Both the position numbers and the translations under genes were made by a program. The notes beneath the pieces were generated by a model. That model saw only the letters and a list, made by a program, of their open reading frames with translations. It did no database searches and had not been told where the DNA came from. DNA of 5,706 nucleotides from Eubacterium sp. (GTDB taxonomy: Bacteria > Bacillota > Clostridia > Lachnospirales > Lachnospiraceae). The stretch lies in the NCBI GenBank assembly GCA_024697885.1, contig JAILSA010000015.1, forward strand, positions 1-5,706, given 5' to 3'. This document shows, one piece after another, positions 1 to 5,495 of this stretch (positions within the stretch are counted from its first letter, which is position 1; the number at the start of each line of letters is the position of its first letter).

Positions 1-312
1 GCTGTAATCATGCCTAAGTGGATGCGCTATGTATTGGAGATCAATCCGGGCAAATTAGTTCAGTACGCTACCCGTGTCTGGGACGTGGAGCCGGGACAGG
101 ATGACCACGAGACAGCCCTAAAGGGTATTGAGTGCTTTGAGAAGTTTTTGAAGGAAATCGGAATGCCTGCCAACTTTGATGACATTGGAGCAAGGGCAGA
201 GGATATTCCAGCCATGACAGATAAACTCTTGTCTGGAAGCAGCAAGACCGAAGGAAATTATGTGAAGTTAAAAAGAGAGGACGTTATCAAAATCTATGAG
301 AGCGCTCTCTAA
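1..312 (+). CDS. Iron-containing alcohol dehydrogenase (BDH/YqhD type), 3' end only
   Basis: The C-terminal ~103 residues of an NAD(P)H-dependent iron-type alcohol dehydrogenase. The reading frame is open to the left edge, so the gene begins outside the window; the ATG at 10 is internal. The segment AVIMPKWMRY, then QYATRVWDV, then KFLKEIGMPANFDDIG, matches the C-terminal helical domain of butanol dehydrogenase and E. coli YqhD (which has YAERVWNI followed by FFEQLGVPTHLSDYG at the same place). In this family a metal-binding His lies in a THG/DHA motif just upstream of AVIMP, so the metal site is off-window. The family reduces aldehydes such as butanal to alcohols in the cytosol, re-oxidising NAD(P)H during fermentation. 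The end (REDVIKIYESAL) is the usual family C terminus, so the 3' end is intact. The exact substrate cannot be told. The next gene starts 15 bp later with no terminator between. Confidence 0.9.
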   Translation, partial: AVIMPKWMRYVLEINPGKLVQYATRVWDVEPGQDDHETALKGIECFEKFLKEIGMPANFDDIGARAEDIPAMTDKLLSGSSKTEGNYVKLKREDVIKIYESAL

Positions 313-317
313 AAAAT

Positions 318-323
318 AGGAGG
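318..323 (+). promoter_or_regulatory. Ribosome binding site of the sigma-like gene
   Basis: A perfect AGGAGG lies four bases before the ATG at 328. It fixes that start and implies strong translation. It occupies most of the 15-bp gap after the dehydrogenase stop codon, leaving no room for a promoter or terminator, which supports co-transcription of the two genes. Confidence 0.8.
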
Positions 324-327
324 CAAG

Positions 328-1116
328 ATGGATCAGACTACATTTTTAAAACAGATGCAGGAATTGGTGGAGTTTGGCCGGACCAAGGACAATCTTTTGA
401 CCAAGGAAGAGGTAGGAGACTATTGCAGTGACCTGGGCCTGAAAAAGGACCAGATGGAACTGGTTTATGCCTACCTGAAGGAGCACCAGATCCATGTGCC
501 TGGCTACTCTCCTGTGGGAGATTTAATGGCAGAGAGAGAGGATTCCCCTGAGGATACCAAGGAGGAGGAAGGGCAGACCAAGGATTCTAAGTATGTCCGG
601 GTCTACAAAAGAGAACTTCGCGGCCTGCCAGAGCGGGAAAAAGAAGAGATTGAATTTATGTACCAGGAGCTTCTAGCCGGCAAGGAGGAAATGGTTTCCC
701 CTGTGGTGGAGAGCCACCTAAAGAGGGTAGTTACCCTGGCTGGCAAGTACAAGGGAAGAGGAGTTCCTTTAGAGGATTTAATTCAGGAGGCCAACCTGGA
801 ACTTATGACCACTGTGTCCATGGCCTGTGGCAACGGGGAGATCAAGGACCTGAAAAAGGAAATGGACCATGCCATCCGCAGCCGCCTGATTGAATTGGTG
901 GATGACAAGCTGACGGAAAAGGACAGTATGTCCACAGTTCTTGCCAGAGTAAACCTGTTATTAGAGGCAACTAAGACCCTGGCAGAGGAATATGGCCGCG
1001 TGGCCACAATCGAGGAATTAGTAGATTTCACCCATATGGACCGGGAGGAAATTGAGATGTATGTAGACTTTACAGACAACAAAATAGAACTGGGCAAGGG
1101 TGAAAAAAATGTCTAA
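328..1116 (+). CDS. Degenerate sigma-70-like protein lacking regions 2.3/2.4 and 4
   Basis: 262 residues, rich in Glu and Lys, no membrane segment or signal peptide. Residues ~5-58 resemble sigma-70 region 1.1 (LVEFGRTKDNLLTKEEV, then a helix ending in LKEHQIHV). Residues ~62-88 are an acidic linker. Residues ~89-165 follow regions 1.2 to 2.2 of primary sigma factors: YVRVYKRELRGLPEREKEE, LLAGKEEMV, HLKRVVTLAGKYKGRGVP, then DLIQEANLELM, where sigma factors have DLIQEGNIGLM, the part that docks on the beta' clamp helices. After this the match fails: the aromatic-rich region 2.3/2.4 (FSTYATWWIRQAI in sigma-70) is replaced by EIKDLKKEMDHAIRSRLIELV. Residues ~207-247 resemble region 3 (LAEEYGRVATIEELVDFTHMDREEI). 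The protein ends there, with no region 4; the downstream DNA encodes MutY. Inference: it may bind RNA polymerase core without reading promoters. Function is unknown; a reduced or alternative sigma factor is possible. Its 3' end overlaps mutY. Confidence 0.72.
   Translation: MDQTTFLKQMQELVEFGRTKDNLLTKEEVGDYCSDLGLKKDQMELVYAYLKEHQIHVPGYSPVGDLMAEREDSPEDTKEEEGQTKDSKYVRVYKRELRGLPEREKEEIEFMYQELLAGKEEMVSPVVESHLKRVVTLAGKYKGRGVPLEDLIQEANLELMTTVSMACGNGEIKDLKKEMDHAIRSRLIELVDDKLTEKDSMSTVLARVNLLLEATKTLAEEYGRVATIEELVDFTHMDREEIEMYVDFTDNKIELGKGEKNV
1096..1102 (+). promoter_or_regulatory. Ribosome binding site choosing the mutY start
   Basis: AAGGGTG inside the end of the sigma-like gene lies six bases before the ATG at 1109, an acceptable SD distance. 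The alternative in-frame GTG at 1100 is part of this same element and would have a purine run directly abutting it, so the ATG at 1109 is preferred. Confidence 0.55.
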
Positions 1117-2158
1117 GTATGAATTAGGGGCTTTTGTAGAGCCCCTTTGTTCTTGGTATGAAAAGAATAAGAGAGAGATGCCCTGGCGAGACCAGGGAGG
1201 TGCCTATGAGGTCTGGATTTCAGAGATTATGCTCCAGCAGACCAGGATTGAGGCGGTAAAGGCCTACTACGACCGCTTTCTAAAAAGGCTGCCGGACCTT
1301 AAGTCCTTAGCCCATGTCCCGGAGGAGGAGCTCTTAAAACTCTGGCAGGGCCTTGGCTACTACAACCGGGCCAGAAACCTGCAAAAGGCGGCACTTAAGG
1401 TGGAAGAAGAGTTTGGAGGCCAGCTTCCTGCCGACTATGAGGCCCTAAAGAGCCTGCCCGGCATAGGCAATTACACGGCGGGGGCCATAGCATCCATAGC
1501 CTATCGTATTCCCGCCCCGGCAGTGGACGGAAATGTAATGCGGGTGACCATGCGACTTTTGGCCTGTTATGATGACATCATGAAGGAAAAAAATCGCAGG
1601 GAAATGGAAAAATCTCTGATGGAGGTTATGCCAAAGGACAAACCGGGAGAATTTAACCAGGCCTGGATGGAGTTAGGAGAGGTAATCTGCATTCCAAACG
1701 GAGCCCCCTTATGCCACAAGTGCCCCCTAAAGGACCTGTGTCAGGCCAGGGCCAAGGAGGTACAGTTAGAACTGCCCCTTAAGCCGGCCAAGAAGGAGAG
1801 AAGGCAGGAAAAAAGGACTCTGCTTATCTTTCGTCAAGGGGATTTGGTGGCCATACAAAAGAGGCCGGACCAGGGACTCTTGGCCAGTATGTGGGAGTTT
1901 CCCGCCCTGGAGGGTCACAGGACCAAAAAGAGTCTGGTGGAAGCCTATGGGCCGGAGGCCATAAATAAGGGCTCCGACTACAAGCACATTTTTTCCCATG
2001 TGGAGTGGCAGATGAAATCCTATATCTTGGATTTTTCTCCACAAGATGTGGAAAGGCTTCAGGAGGATTTTCCCCGGCTAAAATGGGCAAAAACCACGGA
2101 GTTAAGGGATGTTTACCCAATTCCCACGGCTTTTCAGGTCTTTTTGAAGGACTTATAA
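1109..2158 (+). CDS. mutY: A/G-specific adenine DNA glycosylase MutY
   Basis: Base-excision repair enzyme that removes adenine mispaired with 8-oxoguanine (GO system). Numbered from the ATG at 1109 (349 aa, normal family length): PWR near 26-27; SEIMLQQT with catalytic Glu39; helix-hairpin-helix LPGIGNYTAGAI at 116-127 including Tyr122; VDGNVMRV with catalytic Asp140. The [4Fe-4S] cysteines are Cys194, Cys202, Cys205 and Cys211, a C-x7-C-x2-C-x5-C spacing, one residue longer in the first loop than E. coli MutY. Residues ~235 onward form the NUDIX-like C-terminal domain that recognises 8-oxoG, with FSHVEW at 295-300 corresponding to the Phe-Ser-His loop. A GTG at 1100 would add three residues (MKK) but is poorly placed relative to the SD. 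The start overlaps the sigma-like gene by 8 bp, suggesting translational coupling. All key residues are present, so the enzyme is likely functional. Confidence 0.96.
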   Translation: MSKYELGAFVEPLCSWYEKNKREMPWRDQGGAYEVWISEIMLQQTRIEAVKAYYDRFLKRLPDLKSLAHVPEEELLKLWQGLGYYNRARNLQKAALKVEEEFGGQLPADYEALKSLPGIGNYTAGAIASIAYRIPAPAVDGNVMRVTMRLLACYDDIMKEKNRREMEKSLMEVMPKDKPGEFNQAWMELGEVICIPNGAPLCHKCPLKDLCQARAKEVQLELPLKPAKKERRQEKRTLLIFRQGDLVAIQKRPDQGLLASMWEFPALEGHRTKKSLVEAYGPEAINKGSDYKHIFSHVEWQMKSYILDFSPQDVERLQEDFPRLKWAKTTELRDVYPIPTAFQVFLKDL

Positions 2159-2159
2159 A

Positions 2160-2175
2160 CCACATGATATTGTGA
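2160..2175. promoter_or_regulatory. NrdR box 1 (candidate operator)
   Basis: CCACATGATATTGTGA matches 12 of 16 positions of the NrdR-box consensus as I recall it (ACACAATATATTGTGT). It begins two bases after the mutY stop. NrdR is the ATP-cone repressor of ribonucleotide reductase genes in bacteria and binds paired boxes upstream of nrd promoters. The site lies directly upstream of nrdD, which supports the call. The nrdR gene itself is not in this window. Confidence 0.68.
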
Positions 2176-2210
2176 TTTGTTCAAAAAAAATCCAAAATAA
2201 TCACAATATC
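2166..2210. repeat. Perfect 12-bp inverted repeat spanning the two NrdR boxes
   Basis: GATATTGTGATT (2166-2177) and AATCACAATATC (2199-2210) are exact reverse complements separated by 21 bp. The spacer includes a run of eight A (2183-2190). The arms are the better-conserved halves of the two candidate NrdR boxes, so the symmetry is most simply explained as operator architecture. It is AT-rich and not followed by a T-run, so it is a poor intrinsic terminator. Confidence 0.85.
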
Positions 2211-2216
2211 TAGTTT
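2201..2216. promoter_or_regulatory. NrdR box 2 (candidate operator overlapping the -35)
   Basis: TCACAATATCTAGTTT matches 12 of 16 positions of the recalled NrdR consensus, including the eight-base CACAATAT core. Its centre is 41 bp from that of box 1, close to four helical turns, so both would lie on the same DNA face as expected for cooperative NrdR binding. Its last three bases overlap the -35 element, so binding should block RNA polymerase. Confidence 0.7.
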
Positions 2217-2242
2217 ACAACGGAATATGCTAGTGCTATAAT
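2214..2242 (+). promoter_or_regulatory. Sigma-A promoter of the nrdD-nrdG-dut operon
   Basis: The -35 TTTACA (2214-2219) and -10 TATAAT (2237-2242) are separated by the ideal 17 bp. A TG at 2234-2235 makes an extended -10 (TGcTATAAT). This near-consensus promoter should be strong when not repressed. The predicted start is A2248 to G2250, giving a leader of about 83-85 nt before nrdD. Confidence 0.82.
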
Positions 2243-2246
2243 GACT

Positions 2247-2273
2247 AACGGAGGCTAAGACCTCCGTTTTCTT
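2247..2273 (+). terminator. GC-rich hairpin with T-rich tail at the predicted transcription start
   Basis: AACGGAGG (2247-2254) pairs perfectly with CCTCCGTT (2261-2268) around a CTAAGA loop, followed by TTCTT. It resembles an intrinsic terminator, and it is the only such structure after mutY, so it may end read-through from the dehydrogenase/sigma-like/mutY block. It lies only five bases after the -10 box. RNA started at A2248-G2250 would carry only part of the left arm and would be about 25 nt long at the T-tract. It could alternatively be a 5'-protective stem or an early attenuator. Confidence 0.55.
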
Positions 2274-2286
2274 ATCTAAAAATTTA

Positions 2287-2299
2287 GGGGGGAATCCCC
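2287..2299 (+). other. G-run/C-run mini hairpin in the nrdD leader
   Basis: Six G (2287-2292), then AAT, then four C (2296-2299) can fold into a 4-bp GC stem with two registers. It sits 16 bases upstream of the nrdD ribosome binding site. The G-run could also pair with the CCTCC of the preceding hairpin (2261-2265, one G-U pair), an alternative fold. A function is not demonstrable from sequence. Confidence 0.35.
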
Positions 2300-2314
2300 A
2301 TAACGAATAGTATC

Positions 2315-2323
2315 GGAGAGGAG
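2315..2323 (+). promoter_or_regulatory. Ribosome binding site of nrdD
   Basis: GGAGAGGAG ends nine bases before the ATG at 2333. It contains two overlapping SD cores (GGAG and GAGGAG). It supports the ATG at 2333, which also matches the normal N terminus of the ATP-cone. Confidence 0.8.
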
Positions 2324-2332
2324 ATTGGATTC

Positions 2333-4459
2333 ATGAGAGTAATTAAGAGAGATGGAAGAACGGTAGATTACGACCGCAACAAAATCATTGTAGCCATCCG
2401 CAAGGCCTGTGCAGAGGTAGAGGCTTTTGAGCGCGTGGACGACGATATGATTGACGGCATCGTTGGCAGTATTGAGGGCATGAAGAGAGACACCATGCAG
2501 GTGGAGGACATTCAGGATGTTATTGAGCAAAAGCTTATGGCTGCCGGAAAGTTTGCCCTGGCCAAAAAGTATGTAATCTACCGCTATACCAGGGAGTTAG
2601 TTCGCAAGGCCAATACCACTGACGATTCCATCATGAGTCTGATTCAGAATCGCAACAAGGATGTTATGGAGGAAAACTCCAACAAAAATGCCTATGTGGC
2701 TTCTACCCAGAGGGATTTGATTGCAGGAGAGGTATCCAAGGATTTGACCAAGAGAATGCTCCTGCCAGAAAATATTGTGAAGGCCCATGAGGAGGGAGTT
2801 TTGCACTTCCATGACATGGACTACTTTATCCAGCCAATTTTTAACTGCTGTCTCATTAACATTGGAGACATGCTAGACAATGGCACCGTAATGAATGGCA
2901 AGTTGATTGAGACACCTAAGAGCTTTCAGGTGGCCTGTACCATTGTGACCCAGATTATCTCTGCCGTGGCATCTAGCCAGTACGGCGGCCAGTCTGTGGA
3001 CGTTCGTCACCTAGGCAAGTACCTGAGAAAAAGTGTAGACAAGTACAGAAGCCACTATATGGAAAAATATGGTGACCTTTTGGACAAGGAAATCATTGAT
3101 AAATTTGTGGAGGACAGGACTTTAGACGAGCTTCGCTCCGGTGTTCAGACCATCCAGTATCAGATCAATACCCTGATGACCACCAACGGCCAGTCCCCAT
3201 TTGTTACCCTCTTTTTGAACCTGGATGCCGAGGATGAGTACATTGAGGAAAATGCCATGATTATCGAGGAAATCCTCCGCCAGAGATTAGAGGGAATCAA
3301 AAATGAAAAGGGCGTTTATGTAACTCCTGCCTTCCCTAAACTGATTTATGTCTTAGATGAGCACAATGCCCTCAAGGGAGGTAAGTACGATTATATCACC
3401 AAGCTGGCAGTTCAGTGCTCTGCCAAGCGCATGTACCCGGATTATATTTCCGCCAAAAAAATGCGTGAGAACTATGAGGGCAATGTCTTTAGCTGCATGG
3501 GTTGCCGAAGCTTCTTGACCCCTTGGAAGGATGAAAATGGAAATTACAAGTTTGAGGGACGATTCAACCAGGGAGTTGTCAGCCTCAACCTGCCACAGAT
3601 TGGAATTTTGGCCAAGGGCCAAATGGAAAAATTCTGGCAGATTCTGGAGGAGAGACTGGCTCTTTGCTTCCAGGCCCTTATGTGCCGCCACAAGGCCTTA
3701 GAGGGTGTCTGCAGTGATGTCAGCCCAATCCACTGGCAGTACGGTGCCATTGCCCGACTGAAAAAGGGGGAGACTATTGACAAGCTTTTGCACGGGGGTT
3801 ACTCCACCATTTCCCTGGGTTATATTGGCCTCTATGAAGTGACCAAGCTCATGACAGGAGAGAGCCAGACCACAGAGAAGGGCAGCCAGTTTGCCATGAA
3901 GGTGATGAAGAGACTTCGCCAGGCGGCAGATACCTGGAAGGAGGAGACCGGCCTTGGCTTCGGCCTCTATGGAACCCCGGCGGAAAGCCTTTGCTACCGC
4001 TTTGCAGAGATTGACAAGAAGCGCTTTGGAGTTATTGAGGATGTGACAGACAAGGGCTACTATACCAACTCCTACCACGTGGATGTCCGCGAAAAAATCG
4101 ACGCCTTTAGCAAGTTTGACTTCGAGGCCCAGTTCCAGGTAATTTCCTCTGGCGGCGCCATCTCCTATGTAGAGGTGCCAAATATGCAAAACAACCTGCC
4201 AGCCCTAGAGGAAGTGGTAAAATATATTTACGAAAATATCCAGTACGCAGAGTTTAATACCAAGTCTGACTACTGCCAGGAGTGCGGTTACGACGGGGAA
4301 ATCACTATTAATGAAAACCTGGAGTGGGAGTGTCCAAACTGTGGAAACAAGGACCACGATAAGATGAATGTCACCAGAAGAACCTGTGGTTATCTGGGAG
4401 AAAACTTCTGGAATGTGGGAAAAACTAAGGAAATCAATTCTCGTGTGATGCACTTATAG
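2333..4459 (+). CDS. nrdD: Anaerobic (class III) ribonucleoside-triphosphate reductase NrdD
   Basis: Reduces ribonucleoside triphosphates to dNTPs in the absence of oxygen using a glycyl radical. The 708 residues are the normal length. Residues 1 to ~95 form an ATP-cone (MRVIKRDGRTVDYDRNKI), the allosteric domain sensing ATP/dATP. The catalytic barrel follows, with FNCCLINI (Cys172 aligns with E. coli Cys175) and SCMGCRSFL (Cys391 aligns with the second active-site Cys). The C terminus has a four-cysteine zinc site (Cys648, Cys651, Cys667, Cys670) and the glycyl-radical loop RRTCGYLG with Gly686, followed by the conserved tail ending in SRVMHL. Every key residue is present. The gene sits behind a promoter with paired NrdR boxes and 15 bp before its activase gene nrdG. 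No sign of transfer or damage. The cytosolic enzyme implies growth and replication under anaerobic conditions. Confidence 0.98.
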   Translation: MRVIKRDGRTVDYDRNKIIVAIRKACAEVEAFERVDDDMIDGIVGSIEGMKRDTMQVEDIQDVIEQKLMAAGKFALAKKYVIYRYTRELVRKANTTDDSIMSLIQNRNKDVMEENSNKNAYVASTQRDLIAGEVSKDLTKRMLLPENIVKAHEEGVLHFHDMDYFIQPIFNCCLINIGDMLDNGTVMNGKLIETPKSFQVACTIVTQIISAVASSQYGGQSVDVRHLGKYLRKSVDKYRSHYMEKYGDLLDKEIIDKFVEDRTLDELRSGVQTIQYQINTLMTTNGQSPFVTLFLNLDAEDEYIEENAMIIEEILRQRLEGIKNEKGVYVTPAFPKLIYVLDEHNALKGGKYDYITKLAVQCSAKRMYPDYISAKKMRENYEGNVFSCMGCRSFLTPWKDENGNYKFEGRFNQGVVSLNLPQIGILAKGQMEKFWQILEERLALCFQALMCRHKALEGVCSDVSPIHWQYGAIARLKKGETIDKLLHGGYSTISLGYIGLYEVTKLMTGESQTTEKGSQFAMKVMKRLRQAADTWKEETGLGFGLYGTPAESLCYRFAEIDKKRFGVIEDVTDKGYYTNSYHVDVREKIDAFSKFDFEAQFQVISSGGAISYVEVPNMQNNLPALEEVVKYIYENIQYAEFNTKSDYCQECGYDGEITINENLEWECPNCGNKDHDKMNVTRRTCGYLGENFWNVGKTKEINSRVMHL

Positions 4460-4460
4460 A

Positions 4461-4467
4461 AAGAAGG
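4461..4467 (+). promoter_or_regulatory. Ribosome binding site supporting the nrdG TTG start
   Basis: AAGAAGG ends seven bases before the TTG at 4475. The frame is closed by the nrdD stop (TAG at 4457) and contains no ATG or GTG before the conserved DIKRVDVANG segment. The nearby ATG at 4482 is out of frame. The TTG is therefore the supported start. Confidence 0.75.
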
Positions 4468-4474
4468 TTTTAAC

Positions 4475-5005
4475 TTGTATTATGGAGACATAAAGAGGGT
4501 AGATGTGGCCAACGGTGTGGGGGTGAGAGTCTCTATATTTGTCAGCGGCTGTCCCCACCACTGCAAGGGCTGCTTTAATGAGGAGACCTGGAATTTTGAC
4601 TACGGTCAACCCTATACGAAAAAGCAAGAAGATGATATAATAAAATACATGGAGCCAGACCATATTACAGGTCTGACCCTCTTAGGTGGAGAGCCCATGT
4701 TCCCCACCAACCAGGAGGCACTTTTGCCCCTCTTGCGCCGGGTCAAAGAGACCTATCCAAACAAGGATATCTGGTGCTACACCGGCTATCTTTTTGACCG
4801 GGATATTTTGGGCAAAATGTGCAAGGAGTCCCAGGTGACAGAGGAGTTTATCCGCTACATAGACATTTTGGTAGACGGCCCTTTTATCCTGGAGAGAAAA
4901 AATTTAAAAATCAATTTTAGGGGATCCGACAATCAGAGGATTATTGATGTAAAGAAGTCTTTGGCTTCCGGGGATATTGTTCACTGGGAGGGTGAGGTTT
5001 CCTAG
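4475..5005 (+). CDS. nrdG: Anaerobic ribonucleotide reductase activating protein NrdG (radical SAM)
   Basis: Uses a [4Fe-4S] cluster and S-adenosylmethionine to make a 5'-deoxyadenosyl radical that creates the glycyl radical on NrdD Gly686. The 176 residues are typical of clostridial NrdG. The family N terminus YYGDIKRVDVANGVGVRVSIFVSGC is followed by the radical-SAM cluster motif C-x3-C-x2-C at Cys26, Cys30 and Cys33, then CFNEETWNFDYG. The SAM-binding GGEP is at 71-74, and WCYTGYLFD and DILVDGPF are also family-typical. The TTG start at 4475 is the only in-frame start that keeps the conserved N terminus and has an SD at correct distance. It lies 15 bp after nrdD and 14 bp before dut, with no terminator on either side, so co-expression with its substrate protein is expected. 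The weak initiation codon may keep this catalytic partner below NrdD in amount (inference). Confidence 0.97.
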   Translation: MYYGDIKRVDVANGVGVRVSIFVSGCPHHCKGCFNEETWNFDYGQPYTKKQEDDIIKYMEPDHITGLTLLGGEPMFPTNQEALLPLLRRVKETYPNKDIWCYTGYLFDRDILGKMCKESQVTEEFIRYIDILVDGPFILERKNLKINFRGSDNQRIIDVKKSLASGDIVHWEGEVS

Positions 5006-5019
5006 ACGAAGGAGATAGT

Positions 5020-5466
5020 ATGGAAAAGATTAAGGTAAGATTTGTAAAATTAAAGGAGGGAGCCCAGGTGCCAACCTATGGCAGCCAGTATGCGGCTGGG
5101 GCAGACCTCTATGCTTGTTTGGACCAGGCCTTAGAAATCAAGGCCGGTCAGACTCAGTTTGTACCTACGGGACTGGCCATGGAAATCCCAGCTGGTCTGG
5201 TGGGCCTTATTTATGCCCGTTCCGGCATGGCCTGCAAGAAGGGCCTGGCACCGGCCAACAAGGTGGGAGTCATTGATTCTGATTACAGGGGAGAGATTAT
5301 GGTTGCTCTCCACAACCACTCCGCCAATGATTTGACTGTGGAGCCAGGTGAGAGGGTGGCTCAGATGGTGATTGCACCTTATCTCACTGCCCTTTATGAG
5401 CAGGTGGACAGCCTAGAGGACACAGAGCGTGGCCAGGGAGGCTTTGGTTCCACCGGAAGTAAGTAA
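5020..5466 (+). CDS. dut: Deoxyuridine 5'-triphosphate nucleotidohydrolase (dUTPase)
   Basis: Hydrolyses dUTP to dUMP and pyrophosphate, keeping uracil out of DNA and giving the thymidylate synthase substrate. The 148 residues are the length of a trimeric dUTPase. All five family motifs are visible in order: AAGADLYA (25-32); ARSGMACKKGL (66-76); GVIDSDYRGE (83-92) with the water-activating Asp86; PGERVAQMVI (109-118); and the C-terminal arm RGQGGFGSTG (137-146), which closes over the substrate from a neighbouring subunit. AAGGAG at 5009-5014, five bases before the ATG, supports the start. It follows nrdG by 14 bp, so it probably belongs to the NrdR-controlled operon. Chromosomal context argues against a phage dut, although dUTPases are also common in phages. 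Confidence 0.96.
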   Translation: MEKIKVRFVKLKEGAQVPTYGSQYAAGADLYACLDQALEIKAGQTQFVPTGLAMEIPAGLVGLIYARSGMACKKGLAPANKVGVIDSDYRGEIMVALHNHSANDLTVEPGERVAQMVIAPYLTALYEQVDSLEDTERGQGGFGSTGSK

Positions 5467-5495
5467 GAGAAGAAATCAACTAAAGGGGGCAACTC

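Noticed and set aside
783..1097. 104-codon open frame on the - strand inside the sigma-like gene
   Set aside because: The + strand reading has recognisable sigma segments and a perfect SD; the reverse reading is Ser/Arg-rich with no family resemblance.
1100..1108. GTG at 1100 as the mutY start
   Set aside because: The purine-rich SD would directly abut this codon; the ATG at 1109 has proper spacing and gives a normal MutY N terminus.
1824..2165. 113-codon open frame on the - strand at the end of mutY and into the NrdR box
   Set aside because: It is antisense to the conserved MutY C-terminal domain, its product is Pro/Trp/Ser-rich low-quality sequence, and no convincing ribosome binding site was seen.
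2177..2205. Second promoter between the NrdR boxes (TTGTTC with a -10 near 2198)
   Set aside because: No acceptable -10 hexamer occurs at 16-18 bp from TTGTTC; the promoter at 2214-2242 is far stronger.
2166..2210. Inverted repeat read as a rho-independent terminator of mutY
   Set aside because: The stem is AT-rich with a 21-base loop and no T-run follows; its match to paired NrdR boxes is the better explanation.
2159..2332. Riboswitch or small RNA gene in the intergenic gap
   Set aside because: Most of the gap is accounted for by operator, promoter and two short hairpins; the leader of ~85 nt has no recognisable riboswitch core.
3698..4189. 163-codon open frame on the - strand inside nrdD
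   Set aside because: It lies wholly within a gene with every NrdD motif intact and its translation resembles no protein family; it is a by-product of the codon use of nrdD.
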